From Rhododendron vialii (lineage: Eukaryota; Streptophyta; Magnoliopsida; Ericales; Ericaceae): 64,000 nt of DNA. Location of the stretch: positions 35,840,001 to 35,904,000 of the forward strand of contig NC_080557.1 of the NCBI RefSeq assembly GCF_030253575.1, written 5' to 3'. The position numbers and the translations under genes were made by a program. The notes beneath the pieces were generated by a model. It saw nothing but the letters and a program-made list of their open reading frames with translations, did no database searches and was not told the DNA's origin. Numbering within the stretch: the stretch's first letter is position 1; each line of letters opens with the position of its first letter. Positions 36,299 to 47,829 of the stretch are shown here, one piece after another.

Positions 36299-37248
36299 CT
36301 ACCATTGCTTTCTTTTTATCCTTTTTGCTGGACAATCAACTTTCATATGGCCTGGTTTTCTGCATTTATAACAGATCATCTCATCACGTTTGCCTTCATC
36401 TTCTTTGTTCTCATTCTTTTTGAAAAATTTCATTCCTTTCCATCCATTCTTTTTCTTGAGAAATTTCTTGAAATTCTTTATGATTAAGGCCATCTCTTCA
36501 TCATCATTGCTTTCATCACTTGCTTCTTCAGTGTTCTTTGATTTACTGGTAGTGCTTTTTAGAGTGATGTCTTTCCTCTTTGTATCGACTTCCTTATTTA
36601 GCTTGCGATGTATCTCTCCTGTCATGAGAGTGCCCATAAGTTCATCCATAGTGCATTTGGAGAAGTCCATGGTTTGCAAGATGATTGATGCCTTAGTATC
36701 CAAAGACTTTACCATGGACCTGAGAATCTTTCTCGCCATTTCTGAGTTAGTATAAGATTTATCAGGAGATTTTAAACCATTAACGATATCAGTAAATCTA
36801 GTGAACATATCAGAAATAGATTCTTCAGGTTTCATTTTGAACAATTCATAATTATGTACTAGCATGTCTATTTTTGATTCCTTTACTTGGCTGTTTCCTT
36901 CATGAGTAGCTATCAATTTATCCCAAATTTCTTTAGCAGTTTCACAGATAGAGATTCTATTATATTCAGCAGAATCTAGAGCATAATATAAAATATTCAT
37001 ATCCTTGGAGTTTGATTATATCTTATGCATATCTGCATCATTCCATTCAGCCTTAGTCTTGACCACAGAGGTTTCTCCTACAGTTTTCATAGGGATGTTG
37101 GTCCAATCGTGATAATTTTCCATAAACTATAATCTATGGACTGGATATAAATTTTCATCATATTTTTTCAGTAGGCAAAGTTTGTTCCATTGAACAAAGA
37201 TGGTCTGTTGGTTGATAGCCCCTCGATATGTGAGGATGTGGTTGCCAT
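36299..37248 (-). pseudogene. Copia gag with CCHC knuckle
   Basis: The likely start ATG is at 37248-37246 (MATTSSHIEGLS). A conserved Trp codon is replaced by TGA near 37167 and other stops follow. An open frame resumes at 37000 with the UBN2-type gag core: SAEYNRISICETAKEIWD, KMKPEESISDMF, LKSPDKSYTNSE. The CCHC knuckle CYKCRKPGHMKVDCP is near 36350. Confidence 0.85.
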
Positions 37249-37280
37249 AACCACTCTTAGACTGTGAAGTCTTTAGACAA

Positions 37281-37300
37281 GAGTCCAACCTTTGATACCA
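37281..37300 (-). other. Primer-binding site of the Copia element
   Basis: On the minus strand TGGTATCAAAGGTTGGACTC follows the right LTR by two bases. The first eight bases match the initiator-Met tRNA 3' end used by Copia elements. Confidence 0.75.
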
Positions 37301-37302
37301 AT

Positions 37303-38489
37303 TATTACCCAGACAGCAACCTAGAGGGGGGGGGGGGGGGTGTTTGCTAATTAAAAATTACTAATTAAAAGCTACAAAGGCAAATAACTAATTAGCAAAT
37401 AAATAGAGAGAGTTAAGAAGCGCAAAGTTAATTTATAGTGGTTTGGTCTGAATTTGTCCACGGTCCAGTCTACTCCACTTTTTTCCAAGGCAATCGCTTG
37501 AAGGTTCCACTAATAAAAATGAAATTACACCAATAAGTCTTGCGGGTGCTTACAATTACCGTCGCTTCTAGCTTTCCAGAGGAGCTAGACAACCGCAAGG
37601 ATTTAAAGTACAAATCCTCAAAAACCCCTTCCAAAAACAAAACCCCTATTTTTGGAATTACAGAACCAGTGCTTGATTTCTCAAACACTTAATCTCTCAA
37701 AAGATAATAAAATTTGTAGTTCACAATTACAACACTCCTCAAAGAGTAGATATGACAATTTTTGCTCACAAATCTCTCAAATAAATTGTATAAAAAATGA
37801 GGTGTAGGAGATGATGAATATTGCTCTTGTAAAGTTATTGAGTAGTCTGGTGAAGCTTGGTTGATTTCTCTTCTGTTGAAGCTCTGGTTATACAGGAGAG
37901 GGACTTGAACGTTGAGATGTTTCCGTTGAGCTGCAAATCTTGTAAAGCAGATTTGATCTTCAGTTATTGCATTATAATGTTGAGCCCAATATTTCTTCTG
38001 ATCTGATTGCAACAATGAATGTCAAGCTGTAAAGTCCACAACAATAAAGTGAAGACAAAAAGAGAAGACTGAAGCAATAAATGGTCGACGCCAAGTGAAC
38101 CATTTCTTTCCCTATAATCTGGACGACCATTTCCATTTAACTAGTATAATAAATGGTGTAGGGCTATTGACACGGTTTGAAAATGATTTCATTATGGACC
38201 AATAAAAGTATGATTTGGGCCAATGGCTTTGAAAAGTTTACATGTGGGTTCACTAAAATTAAGATTGGGTCCAAGGGTTATAAATTAATTGGTCTAATTC
38301 ATTTGCCTAAAACTAACATTATCAAGGATAGGTAAACAGGTTGAAATCAAAGACATATTTCGGCTTAGAGAAATAATATGCTTTATGGACTAGAAAAATA
38401 ATTTATCTCAATGACTTAATAAACTTCAATAAGGCTTTAACAAAATCAATTTTGCCATTAAACATAATCAAAATCAATTATTTCTAGCA
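37303..38489 (-). repeat. 5' LTR of the Copia element
   Basis: About 1187 bp. It starts TGCTAGAAATAATTG on the minus strand and ends near GGGTAATA beside the primer-binding site, so the usual terminal CA appears as TA. A pure G run lies at about 37326-37340 on the plus strand. Confidence 0.85.
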
Positions 38490-38499
38490 AAAAGGATAA

Positions 38500-39972
38500 A
38501 CAGAACCCTAGATACATGGCATGAAGTGAATTGGTCTCGAGCACTGCAACAAGGAGAAATCTGTCCACTTTAGGTGTAATTCTTGAATGAATTCGCGGAA
38601 GATAGGATAACTGATGGACATATTGTTGCGAGGGATAGTCCACATTCGATTTCCCATTTTGATTGTAACCTCATCAAGGTTGAGCTTCTGTACCATTGGT
38701 TACAGCCTTGGACAAATTCTTGGGTGGAAATAGACGGAAGTTTATATTATTAGTGCATAATAAAGAAAAGAAACCAAACTCATCAAGTAACTGTGAAACA
38801 CAGTAATTGCTATTAACCCAGACCTCGTCCTTGAAGATTGTCGTTCTACACGTGCATCCAAATTTCATCAAAGTACCCAGACCTCGTCCTTGAAGATTGT
38901 CGTTCTACACGTGCATCCAAATTTCATCAAAGTAGACTGGTGGTCAAAGATAGACGGCAAACATGCAGTGTGCAGATTATCTGAACAAAATTAGAAAAGA
39001 TAGCAAGCGTTTTTCTTTAGGAGAAAGCCTGTGCATAATTATGAAACCAAACATTAGTAAATAATTTTCTTTCATTACCTTGTGGAGGTTCTGGGTCTTG
39101 CTAATATGTATTTGGTTCTTCTGACCAATCATATATAACCTCATTATCATTTTTATCAAAAATTATTGCGTTGAAAATCCACATCCGCTCACAAGACATA
39201 ATTACTTTGTACCCATTTGCAATTTGATGGATTGCACAAAACTCCAATCGGCCAGAGGCATAAATCCAACCCCAGAAATACACATCTTTATGTGTTCATA
39301 TGAACACTTGACAATCAGCCAGAGGCATAAACGTAAGGGAAATTGGGAAAAATCCAAGCAAACAACAATTGGAACCATATGTTCAAGCTTCACACAACAG
39401 GCCTACACAAATAACACTTCAAAATACTATTAACCCCTGAGAAACTCATACACACTATCCCGGAAACCATCCGCGAACACCTAAAAAGACTACAATACAA
39501 TACAATAACCAGACCACACCTCCATAGTCATTCCGGCCACATGCACACAACAAATTGGACAAGAAATATACATTTTTGTATTTGCGGAAAGCCCTCACAA
39601 TAGACCAAAGATATAAACACAGGAAGAACTGGAATCAAACCATGTAAAAAACAATTCGAACCATACAAAGCTCCGCCCAAAATAAAGGTACACAAATGGG
39701 AGCCTGAAATACTATTACCCACAAAAAGGAAAAGGAAAAGAACACACGCATAACCCCGCAAAACCTTGCCAGCGCCGAAATCTACCTACGCCATCTGCAC
39801 AACACAAAAGGAGAACACAAACTGGACATGGGGAAAACAGCGCAAGCCTCAAAGGAAACGAATCTCACCTCGCGGCACCGCTCTGAGTCGGTAACAGCAC
39901 CGCAGAAATACTCGATCGCCTTGCTCCGTCCGAAACCCACGAACTCCCTCCTCTCCTCCTGTCTAAAAACAT
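38500..39972 (-). other. Possible unrecognised gene or fragment, minus strand
   Basis: Three coding-like islands lie on the minus strand: 38871-38508 (FPPKNLSKAVTNGTE in one frame, LDEVTIKMGNRMWTIP in another), 39283-39101 (MYFWGWIYASGRLEF) and a GC-richer start-like exon at 39972-39869 that ends in a good donor GAG|GTGAG. The first island loosely recalls a B3-type DNA-binding fold, but I cannot confirm it. Frames do not join cleanly, so a pseudogene is possible. Confidence 0.3.
38817..38934. repeat. Tandem duplication of 59 bp
   Basis: The unit beginning cccagacctcgtccttg occurs at 38817-38875 and 38876-38934 without visible change, so the duplication is recent. It lies within the coding-like island at 38.5-38.9 kb. 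Confidence 0.88.
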
Positions 39973-40010
39973 CTGCTTCCGTCAGAGAAACCAGATATTA
40001 TATATATTAT

Positions 40011-41742
40011 ATAATAAAAACAAAACACCCCGATGCCAACAAGCTGCAGGGGTGAAAGACAAAATTGCCCCCAACACCAAAACAAGCAATCGCCTAATTG
40101 AGGGGCACAATTGAAAAAATTGGGGAAAAATTGCCAAGCGGTGCAATTGGCTTTAACTCTCTTTGTTTTAAAGTATAATATAATATAATAAAAACAAAAC
40201 ATCCCGATGCCAACAAGCTTGATAAGCACCCGAGAATGTAATGTAGGGTGCACTAGTGTCTAGTTTTAGTTTAATTTAATTACTAATTAGTTATTGTTAA
40301 TGTTGTTTGCTTGTAGAGTGTTCTAGTTCTGTTTTGTAGGTGAATCGCCAAACTGGGGAGTTTTCGAGGCTTAAGGCATGTCATGGCCTGAAAATGACCC
40401 GATGGCCAAGGCAGAAGCTGGATTGCCCGAGCAGGAGCAGAATTGCCCGAGCAAGAGGCAGGCAGCCAAGGCAGAGGATGTCGGCCAAGCATCGAGCTGT
40501 TGAGCTCGGCATCGATGTCAAGGGAAAAGGTCCATCGATGCCGAGCCCCTTAGTGGTCCAGTCCCTTAACCATCTCGGCATCGATGGGATGTATTGTGTT
40601 ACATCGATGCCGAGCCCCTTAGTAGAGCACTTTAAGGCCGTTGCCATCGATGCCGAGGGGCTTAAGGGCGAATTTTCAGAGCATCTTGGGAATATTCCAA
40701 GCGTGGATCTCCGGAGTATAAAAGCTTATGTCATTATTTTGTACAAATAAGTAGATAGATTCAAGTAGTACATTTTTCTAGATCTAGATTAGATTTCTTT
40801 GCAATTCAAATTGTTCTTGAGTGTTCTTCATTTTTCAGTTTTAAAATACTTTAATTTCTGCCTTTAGTTGTTAGTTTTTGATATTGTCACTTTAATTAAA
40901 GTTGTTTATTTTCTCCCGATTTATCTTAATCTCTAGTTTATTTCAAGTCTTGTAATTTCATTATGTTAAGTAGATTTTTGCTTGCTTTTATCTCCCTAGA
41001 TATGGGTGAGTAGTTTCAAGGGTTAGGTCATGGGGTGACTAACACCTCATGGCTCGGGCGAAAATTGCATTTTGCACCCAATAAAGCTTTAAACTTTGAT
41101 TTGAAAATTGATGTGGGGTTCGGGTTTGTTTGACAAATTACCGAGGTGTTAACCTCTTTGATCATGTGTAGGTGGGAGCATCGCCTACCCACCACACATG
41201 ATGCTTAGAGCTCTGTCGCTCGAGGTATTTGCCAAATGAATTCTAGAGCTAGCTTGGTTCTCAAATCATTTTATCTTCCGATTTGAGAACTTTAATCAAG
41301 TATCTTAAATTGTGTAATTGGGTGAAGAGTGTGATTCAGCTCGAGTCTTGAGTGTTAATAAGTTCTAGACCTAGCCTATCTTTTCTCTAGTTAATTCGTT
41401 TTTAATTTAGCCCTTTTATTTCCACCGTTTAAAATAAAACAAAGTTGGTTGTCTAAAAGCCGAAAGCCCTTACTTGCATCTACAAATCCGACCAAGCCAT
41501 ATAATTATTCCCTTGGGTACGATCTCGGATTTCCGGTTTATTATGCTTCAACCGACGTGTTAAGCCCTACGCTTGGGATATTATTCCATAATATCGGAGA
41601 AAACAAAGCAAAGCTGCAGGGGCAAAAGTCAAAATTGCCCCCAACACCAAAACAAGCAGCCACCCAATTGAGGGGCACAATTGAAAAAATTGGGAAAAAA
41701 TTGCCAAGCGGTGCAATTGGCTTTAACTCTCTTAGTTTTAAA
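40011..41742. repeat. 174-bp tandem duplication split by a solo LTR
   Basis: Copy 1 is 40011-40184. Copy 2 starts at 40185 and is interrupted after 40219, resuming at 41616 and ending near 41742. Both contain cccgatgccaacaagct and later gccaagcggtgcaattgg. Copy 1 gives the uninterrupted reference for the LTR insertion site in copy 2. Confidence 0.88.
40220..41610. mobile_element. Solo LTR (1391 bp) in a duplicated segment
   Basis: It starts TGATAAGCACCCGAG and ends AACAAAGCA, with the 5-bp duplication AAGCT at 40215-40219 and 41611-41615. The empty site is preserved in the neighbouring tandem copy (40011-40184). Near the end it has tcccttgggtacgatctcgg, a phrase common in Ty3 Athila/Tat-type LTRs. 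Around 40495-40660 it carries several copies of a cggcatcgatg motif in both orientations. Confidence 0.9.
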
Positions 41743-42587
41743 CCTTTACATACTTTGGCCTTTTTTCACTAAATACACGAGAATTGTGTTAGCTCCCACA
41801 AGCGATGCTATTTTTTGGTTGACAATTCCATTGACAAAACGGATTTTCAAATGTATTCTTTTCTTTATCGAGTTTAGTTTTTTTATTTATTTTCTAAGTG
41901 TATTAAGTTTGGATAGGATTAGAGTGGAAGGAATCGTAATTTGTAATTGAAAGTGAGTGTGAGTGTTCTTTTTGAGCAGATTGATCGGCCTATCAAACTT
42001 GCATCCATCGGGACCAACTAATCAAGTGTGGCAGCCAAATGAAATAAAAGCAGATGGAGTGACGGATCGATTCCCCGATCGATCGGAAGGTTATTATTAT
42101 AAAAAGGGGCTTTTCCTTTCAATTAGGGCACCGAGCACATATGCAGCAGCAGATGATAGAAAAGGCACGAGAGTTCTTTTTTTGGTGAAAAGCATGAGAG
42201 GATATTCCTTGGTTGATTGGAGTGCTCACGCAAGTTTTCGACGTTACAGTCAAACTCCAATCGGTGTTCACGACTTTCCTTCAACAATCATAGAGCTGTT
42301 TCTTCGGTGGATTTCCGAAGTATTGTGGAAGGCTTGAGGAGTCAAGGCAGCGGTAATCAAATACGGGGTGTGGTGAACGAGGAGTCAGCAATCATCTTTG
42401 GTCAATTGTGAGGAGTCTCAATTATGAAGTAAGGTCGATTGTAACCATACAAGTTAAATATAGTATTTGATTTCTTCCCGTGGTTTTTATCCGTTTTTGG
42501 GGTTTTCCACGTATATCCGTGTGTTCCTCATATTGTGTTCTTTTCATATTTGTGGTTATTTTCGGATTGGAGTATCTCGTAGGAATT
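41743..42587. other. Possible LTR-like fragment with TATA box
   Basis: A TATA-like tataaaaag occurs at about 42098. A 3' segment around 42478-42530 (cgtggtttttatccg ... tttccacgtat) resembles the R/U5 part of Copia LTRs. No paired end or target duplication was found. No gene is recognised. Confidence 0.3.
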
Positions 42588-42905
42588 TCAAATTGTTTTT
42601 TATTTTTATTTAAATTCTTTTACATTTATTAATTTTGCGTTATTTTTTGTGGATCATTGATTTGTCTCAAGAGAAATCAAAAAGTAAAAAATTATATTGA
42701 AGGCTAATTAGCTTTTTACTAAAGACAAAAATAATTCAAAAATTAGTTTGTCTTGGGTTATTTTTGTCTTTATTCAAAAAAATTTAGTTTTGAACATAAT
42801 TTTTTACTTTTTAGATTCTTTGCATCGAAACATACCAATAATCCACAAAACATTGGCGCACAACTAACAAATGTAATAAAAAATAAATTAAATCAAGACA
42901 AAAAT
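42588..42905. repeat. AT-rich foldback, related to 54.3 kb element
   Basis: The arms meet near 42745. The phrase aaaaagtaaaaaatta at about 42680 recurs inverted at about 42802-42817, and the outer arms (tttacatttattaattttgcg and its complement) also pair. A closely similar element lies at 54270-54605. Confidence 0.7.
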
Positions 42906-43391
42906 TAGTGTCAGCCTCAATTACATTATTATTATTATTTTAGAATCAGTAGAATTTGAGAAAGTTCAATCAAGAGAACGGTTTGGAGCTTTCTTAATAG
43001 CAATTCTCAGCCTTCATTACATTATCATTATTATTTTGAAATGGTATGACAACACCAAAAATGCAAAACCTAATAGGCTGTGTTAGATTTGGGTTTATGG
43101 AGTATGTGACTTGTGAAGGAGAAAGTACAACTAATTAAGGTAGAGAAATCAAAATAGCTTTTTTACCCGAAAAAAACAAAAAACAAAATAGCTTCACATA
43201 TCCCTCTTACCATATTAGAGCCACTGCAAATGTATCTGGTTGTTATTTTCAAAAAATCTGTAATTGGAGACCTGCAATTGATACTACTATGTTAGTAAGT
43301 TGACTTGAATACCCGCGATTTAAAAAAGAAAAGAAAAAAGATTCAAACAAGTAGAGTATTAGGTTTGCAGGAATATGGACAGGATAAGCAG

Positions 43392-43772
43392 CAGTCATGC
43401 TATTTGAACATACACTTTTATACATATTTTGTACATACATTTTTATGGATCCCACCTCGGGTCCCGCCAATATGATTCGAACCGTTCATTATTTTTAAAA
43501 TAATTTTTTAAGAGTTTTTGTAAAAAATCAACTCGATAGGATATCGCTAAGGGCTTTTTCAGAAATCTAAAGGTGAAACAGTCTGATTCACACTGCGATT
43601 TCTGAAAAAACCCTTACTGATATCCTATCGAGTTGATTTTTTACAGATACTCTTAAAACATTATTTTAAAAATAATGAGCGGTTCGGATCATATTGGTGG
43701 GACCCGACATGAAACCCATAAAAGTATATATGCAAGATATGTGTACAAATATATGTGTCCTTGGCATTTTTG
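43392..43772. mobile_element. Foldback MITE, Mutator-like (381 bp)
   Basis: The element is an inverted repeat with arms of about 180 bp. The 10-bp duplication GGATAAGCAG flanks it at 43382-43391 and 43773-43782. Inner arms contain atcctatcgagttgatttt and its complement. It shares the phrase ggtcccNccaatatgat-ccgaaccg with the foldback at 58546-58925. No coding capacity. Confidence 0.85.
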
Positions 43773-44089
43773 GGATAAGCAGTGTCCAACCGTTATATAA
43801 AAAGAGCCAGTTTTTGGCATGCCATCTTTTCAATTTCGGACGAATTTGCCCTTTGATTTCTTCTATTTTACCAATTACCCAACACAAAACGCAGCAACTG
43901 GCAGGCAAAGGGAAAGAGGGAAATCCTGTCTTTTCGTCCCAAGCAAAAAACGTGGACCATATCAGGCCACGTAGGTGCCTCTTCCCTGCTCATTTTCTTC
44001 TCTTCCTACAGAGAGAGAGAGAGAGAGAGAGGAGTCAACAGAAGACAGAGAGAGGAGAGAGAAGGTGGCGATCGGTGGCGGTGGTGACC

Positions 44090-44190
44090 GAGAGCGTCCC
44101 CGACTTCGTCGATACATTTTACAACCTTGTCGCTGACATCTGTGAGTGGGGCTAGGGCTATTCCTTCCACTTCTCCCCCTCTCCTTGATG
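44090..44190 (+). pseudogene. Sterol C-methyltransferase (SMT2-like) fragment
   Basis: About 30 codons match the region before the first methyltransferase motif of plant SMT2-type 24-methylenesterol C-methyltransferases: VPDFVDTFYNLVADICEWG, then after a stop GYSFHFSPS. In intact enzymes a Trp follows CEWG-equivalent; here that codon is TAG at 44152-44154. Similarity ends on both sides, next to a GA tract on the left. The SAM-binding motifs are absent. It is a short dead fragment, perhaps captured by a mobile element or left from a processed copy. Confidence 0.7.
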
Positions 44191-45211
44191 TCTCCCCCAG
44201 CTAAAAAATTAGATCGAATAATGGCTGTAGGTTGCAGGAAAAGAACCTAGAAATCAGGAGCGGTCCTGTTCCTTCTTTGATCTCAGCGATTTGTGTTCTT
44301 GTTCATGGAGGTGTGCGTAGACCTCTGCCGTTGGTGGGTGTTAGGTGTTGGTGGCAGAGTACGCCGGTGTGGGGATCTGAGACTGTGGGCGGGTACTTCT
44401 TCGATGGCTGTCTTTTTTGGCTTCCACTGGACTGGTTCTTCTCTGCGAGTTCTTCCTTTGCTACGTCAAAGCTGTTCTCCGTTTTGGTTCGCAGGTACGG
44501 GTAACTCTTCCGATTTTCCCTTTCCCTGAGTTGCTGTACCTACCCGTAAATCCGTTGGCCGCGGTTTCTGTTGTGTGGTGGTTTGTCTGTTCTCGCGATT
44601 TTTGTGGTTTCGTTTAGGGTTTCCTAACTTCGTTACCCTTCACTGCCTCGTCTTGGCCGATCTTGCAATATGCCTCAACGCACAGGCAGACACACCCCAA
44701 AAAACTAGGCCCGATCGAGCTACGACCTCTAGGGGAAAAGGACCATAAAATCGGTGGTTTCTGTGGCAAAATATGATCACGTTTTTATTACAGGGACAGG
44801 GATAGTTTTGGTGTTGATGTGTTGGTCCTTGGTAGGTTTCGAACGTTTCTGCAAATTTGTATGTTTCATTTTTTGCTAGGTTTATACTAAAGAGTTTGTA
44901 TATCATTTCATTGACATTAGCTTTGCTATCGGTTTATGGGTTTTTTGCTAGGTTTGTGGGTTCTCTACCAAACTGACTCCTGAGCAAGTCACGGAGATGT
45001 CAAGTAAGGGGTTTTTTTTTTTGTTTTACCATTACTGTTGCTATTGTATTATGCTCTGTTAGAATTTGGTGTTGTGAAAATTTTCCGTAATTATGCGTGA
45101 GTTAAAACGATGCTTCAGAGATAGCCAAGGTGGAGAAACAAAAATTGTCGAAGAAAACAAATAAGGCTCTCGACCCAAGAGATTGCACTTATTTAAGAAA
45201 ACTCTTATCTT
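44191..45211. other. Unassigned GC-richer region
   Basis: Frames of up to 90 codons rich in Trp, Gly and Val (44232-44617) look like element 5' leader sequence, not a gene I know. Exon-like pieces near 44960-45000 and 45119-45170 are too short to assign. Confidence 0.25.
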
Positions 45212-45850
45212 CTACTTGTTTGAAGGCTTTAAGCAAGATTTCTTTGGCTTATAGGAGAGGTCATTTACTGCCTTGAGGATTTCAATTCTCTCTAGAAGCT
45301 TTTTCTTGGACCATGTGAATGGGTCTTTGAATACCCTTTGGAATATGTAGAACATCATAGAGTGCGTGCCGTACCCCCTTCCACAAAGACCGTGGGAAGT
45401 ATCTGCGAGTGCAGCATTTGGATGCTCTACCACAAAGACTGGTTCTGCTCCAGCAGCCAAAGAAGGAGAAACCACTTTCTCCTTAGTGGGAGAAGCCACA
45501 ACCACACTAGGAGGCGCACTCAATCTACAGCATCTACTTGTCATGGCCTCTTTAAGATTTTTCAAGTCGACCACATTGTTTAAGCCACGAGAGGAAAGCA
45601 CACCAAAGTAACTGGTGGGATAAGAACCTCCTTTACTTTTTCTCCTTTTCACCTCTTCCCACTCACTCTCGTTGGTGTTAAACATGAACCTCATTTCCAG
45701 ATCCTTCACCTTCCATTCTTTCCTGTAATGTCTGGGGCCAGTTGCTTGAGTGCAGAAGTGACCAAGTGTCTTACATTCATCTCGCTTTTCATATTTCCGA
45801 GGCACTGCAACTCTGATCTCATATGGAGACCCATGCCCTCAGTTAATCAT
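45212..45850 (-). pseudogene. LINE ORF1-like (DUF4283-type) fragment
   Basis: A 197-codon frame with upstream continuation. Near its start is a degenerate zinc-knuckle phrase (CKTLGHFC) preceded by RVAVPRKYEKRDE, and then SEWEEVKRRKSKGG, which is typical of the C terminus of plant LINE ORF1/DUF4283 proteins. The rest is Ser/Ala-rich and variable. It seems to be an isolated fragment with no ORF2 beside it. Confidence 0.5.
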
Positions 45851-47670
45851 GGCAGATTTGGGAAATTATCTTGTTGGTTTGAACTTCGATATAAAATCTA
45901 GAAAATTAGAGTTTAATCTTGGATTTAAATACGTTGTGATTTCCTTTGTCATGTGGGATGAATTTCATTTGCTCGATTGGTTTCGTGATGAGAGACTCAT
46001 GTAGGTCTTGTTTCTATTCGTGGAGTTATGGTAGGTTCTTTAGATGTTAAGTCATTGTAGTGGCGATAGCAGAAAATTACATCATTAATTTATGTGCTAA
46101 GAGATAAATGGAGAACATCATGTGGGAGGTTTCCTCGAGATCATGCTAATATTTGGATTTAATGAAGCGAGACATAATCAAAGATTCAAAATTGAGTAGA
46201 GTAAATTGTAGGAGTATGGTTTATACACAGCCTCTTAACAAATAAGGAACTTTGTTTCAATGTGTGCAGCAAATTATGATTGAGCTTCGAGTGGTCCATG
46301 AAAGTGTAGACCATTCTTTGATAATGGCGTATTGGGTTTCACAATCCTCATATCTTTGTATGGGGCATCTGATTTAGGTGGATTTCTTGATTAGTTGACA
46401 AGACCTAATTTGGCTGGCCGTTGGCAATTCATACTTTAGAGATATTCTTGATCGCCGTACGTATTTCTCTTCCTATACAATTTCTAGGTCCATAAAGTGG
46501 CAAGATTTTGCAACGAAATCATCAATTTTTTGATATTGATATTCCCATTCTCTTCTTCTCTCGATCGATTTGTTTGTGATTTTTTATTTCATTTGGGGGC
46601 ATTCTCTTGATTTGTTTACTGGATGGAAAAATGCCTATGCGACATGAGCATGAGTGGCTCAGGGAATCAATGGTTCCTTTGTGTCGGTCTTTTTGCATCT
46701 CGTCATGTGCTTTAGTACATGCTCAAGTATCCCATGAACGAACCAAGGCGTACAATGAGTAGGCATTTCTATCTTGGTCAACGGGTACTTGCAGTAGACT
46801 ATGAGAGGTTCAAATTTGTTCTTTTTGGTGCACAACTAGAGTAATGTGTAACATAAGCTAGAGCATAAGAATATTAACTATTAGTATGACTGTACGGTGC
46901 ATGGTATAAATTGAATGGCTCAAGTTTGTTTTAGCTATAATATCGCTTCTTCCCCTCCCTATTAACTCCATACGAAGGTTCTATCATCTACCACGAGCAG
47001 AAAGATGACTTTGCTTCCATGTTGCAAATGAACAGCTTTATGAGCGCCACTTCAATTTTAATAGTTTCCTTCTTATAACTCGTGAGGCATGTCTAATGCA
47101 CTTAGATAACTTCTAGGGGGAATTCGTGTTCAGTGGTACAAGGGGCAAAAATTTCTCAACCCATGAACAGGTTTTTTGGGAATTACTCATATATGAAACG
47201 GAACAAAAAATATTCCTCATACATGGAAAGGTAATGTAAAAAGACTAATATAACCCATACACATTTGAAACCCTAAAAATCAGTTTCTCCTTGTTTCTCT
47301 TCCCCATTACGCAGCCAACAAGCTCGAGGAAAACTGGGGCAAAAATCAGTTACCCAAATCCACAGAATCCGCCTCCATCATTGTAGCTTCCAAGCCTCCA
47401 TCGCCACCATCATCCACCGCCATTGCCGCAGCTCCACAACAACCCCTCTCTCCTTCCGCCTCTCTCTCTCTCCTTTGTCGTCTTCGTCCCTCTCCCGCTC
47501 CCCGTCCCCGCCGCCCAACCGATACGGTCTCCGGCCCAGGCAAGACAAGAAGCGGGCCTCCTCAAGTTGCGCCGCAGGCGGGATATAGACACTGCCGGAT
47601 CTGAATAATCAGGCAGGTAGGGATGGGTCCGGTAGTGACTTTGATGATGGGCTTCACCCTCCTCTCTCTC
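45851..47670. other. Region without recognised gene
   Basis: No supported gene. Around 47280-47640 the sequence is GC-rich and CT-rich, and leads into the PPR fragment, so it may be its old 5' region. Confidence 0.35.
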
Positions 47671-47829
47671 CACGCGAAATTGAAAGACTTGACTTCGGTG
47701 AACCGGGTTTTTGATAATATAAAAAATCTAGATGTTTATTCGTGGACTACTCTGGTTGTTGTATGTGTGTACCAAGCTTGGGCAAGTTAGGTATGCTTGT
47801 GAGGTGTTTGAAAAAATGCCCTGTGTATG
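47671..47829 (+). pseudogene. Pentatricopeptide-repeat protein fragment
   Basis: About 50 codons match two adjacent PPR motifs: SVNRVFDNIKNLDVYSWTTL in the first frame, then after a one-base shift near 47770, CTKLGQVRYACEVFEKMPC in the second. The order NRVFD...DVYSWTTL...ACEVFEKMP is that of plant organellar PPR proteins of the PLS class. Stops close both frames. It is a dead fragment. Confidence 0.75.

Larger units (their letters stand above)
27256..38489 (-). mobile_element. Decayed Ty1/Copia retrotransposon with nested solo LTR
   Basis: Two related LTRs (27256-28294 and 37303-38489) bracket internal sequence read on the minus strand in the Copia order gag, protease, integrase, reverse transcriptase, RNase H. 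A primer-binding site beside the right LTR matches initiator-Met tRNA type (TGGTATCAAAGG). A polypurine tract precedes the left LTR. Every domain is broken by stops or frameshifts. A 3.2-kb solo LTR is inserted between RNase H and the 3' LTR. The left LTR lacks the last 150 bp present in the right one, so the outer left border and target duplication are lost. The second zinc knuckle and coiled coil fit the Sirevirus/SIRE branch, but that is inference. Confidence 0.9.

Noticed and set aside
40340-40750. A 136-codon plus-strand frame
   Set aside because: It is inside the solo LTR at 40220-41610 and its Arg/Pro/Ser content comes from the repeated cggcatcgatg motif.
41963-42337. A 124-codon plus-strand frame starting MFFLSRLIGLSNLHP
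   Set aside because: No family resemblance, and it crosses a TATA-like promoter signal in a possible LTR fragment.
47346-47673. Gly/Arg-rich and Glu-rich minus-strand frames
   Set aside because: They are low-complexity products of GC-rich and CT-rich DNA, antisense to the region leading into the PPR relic.
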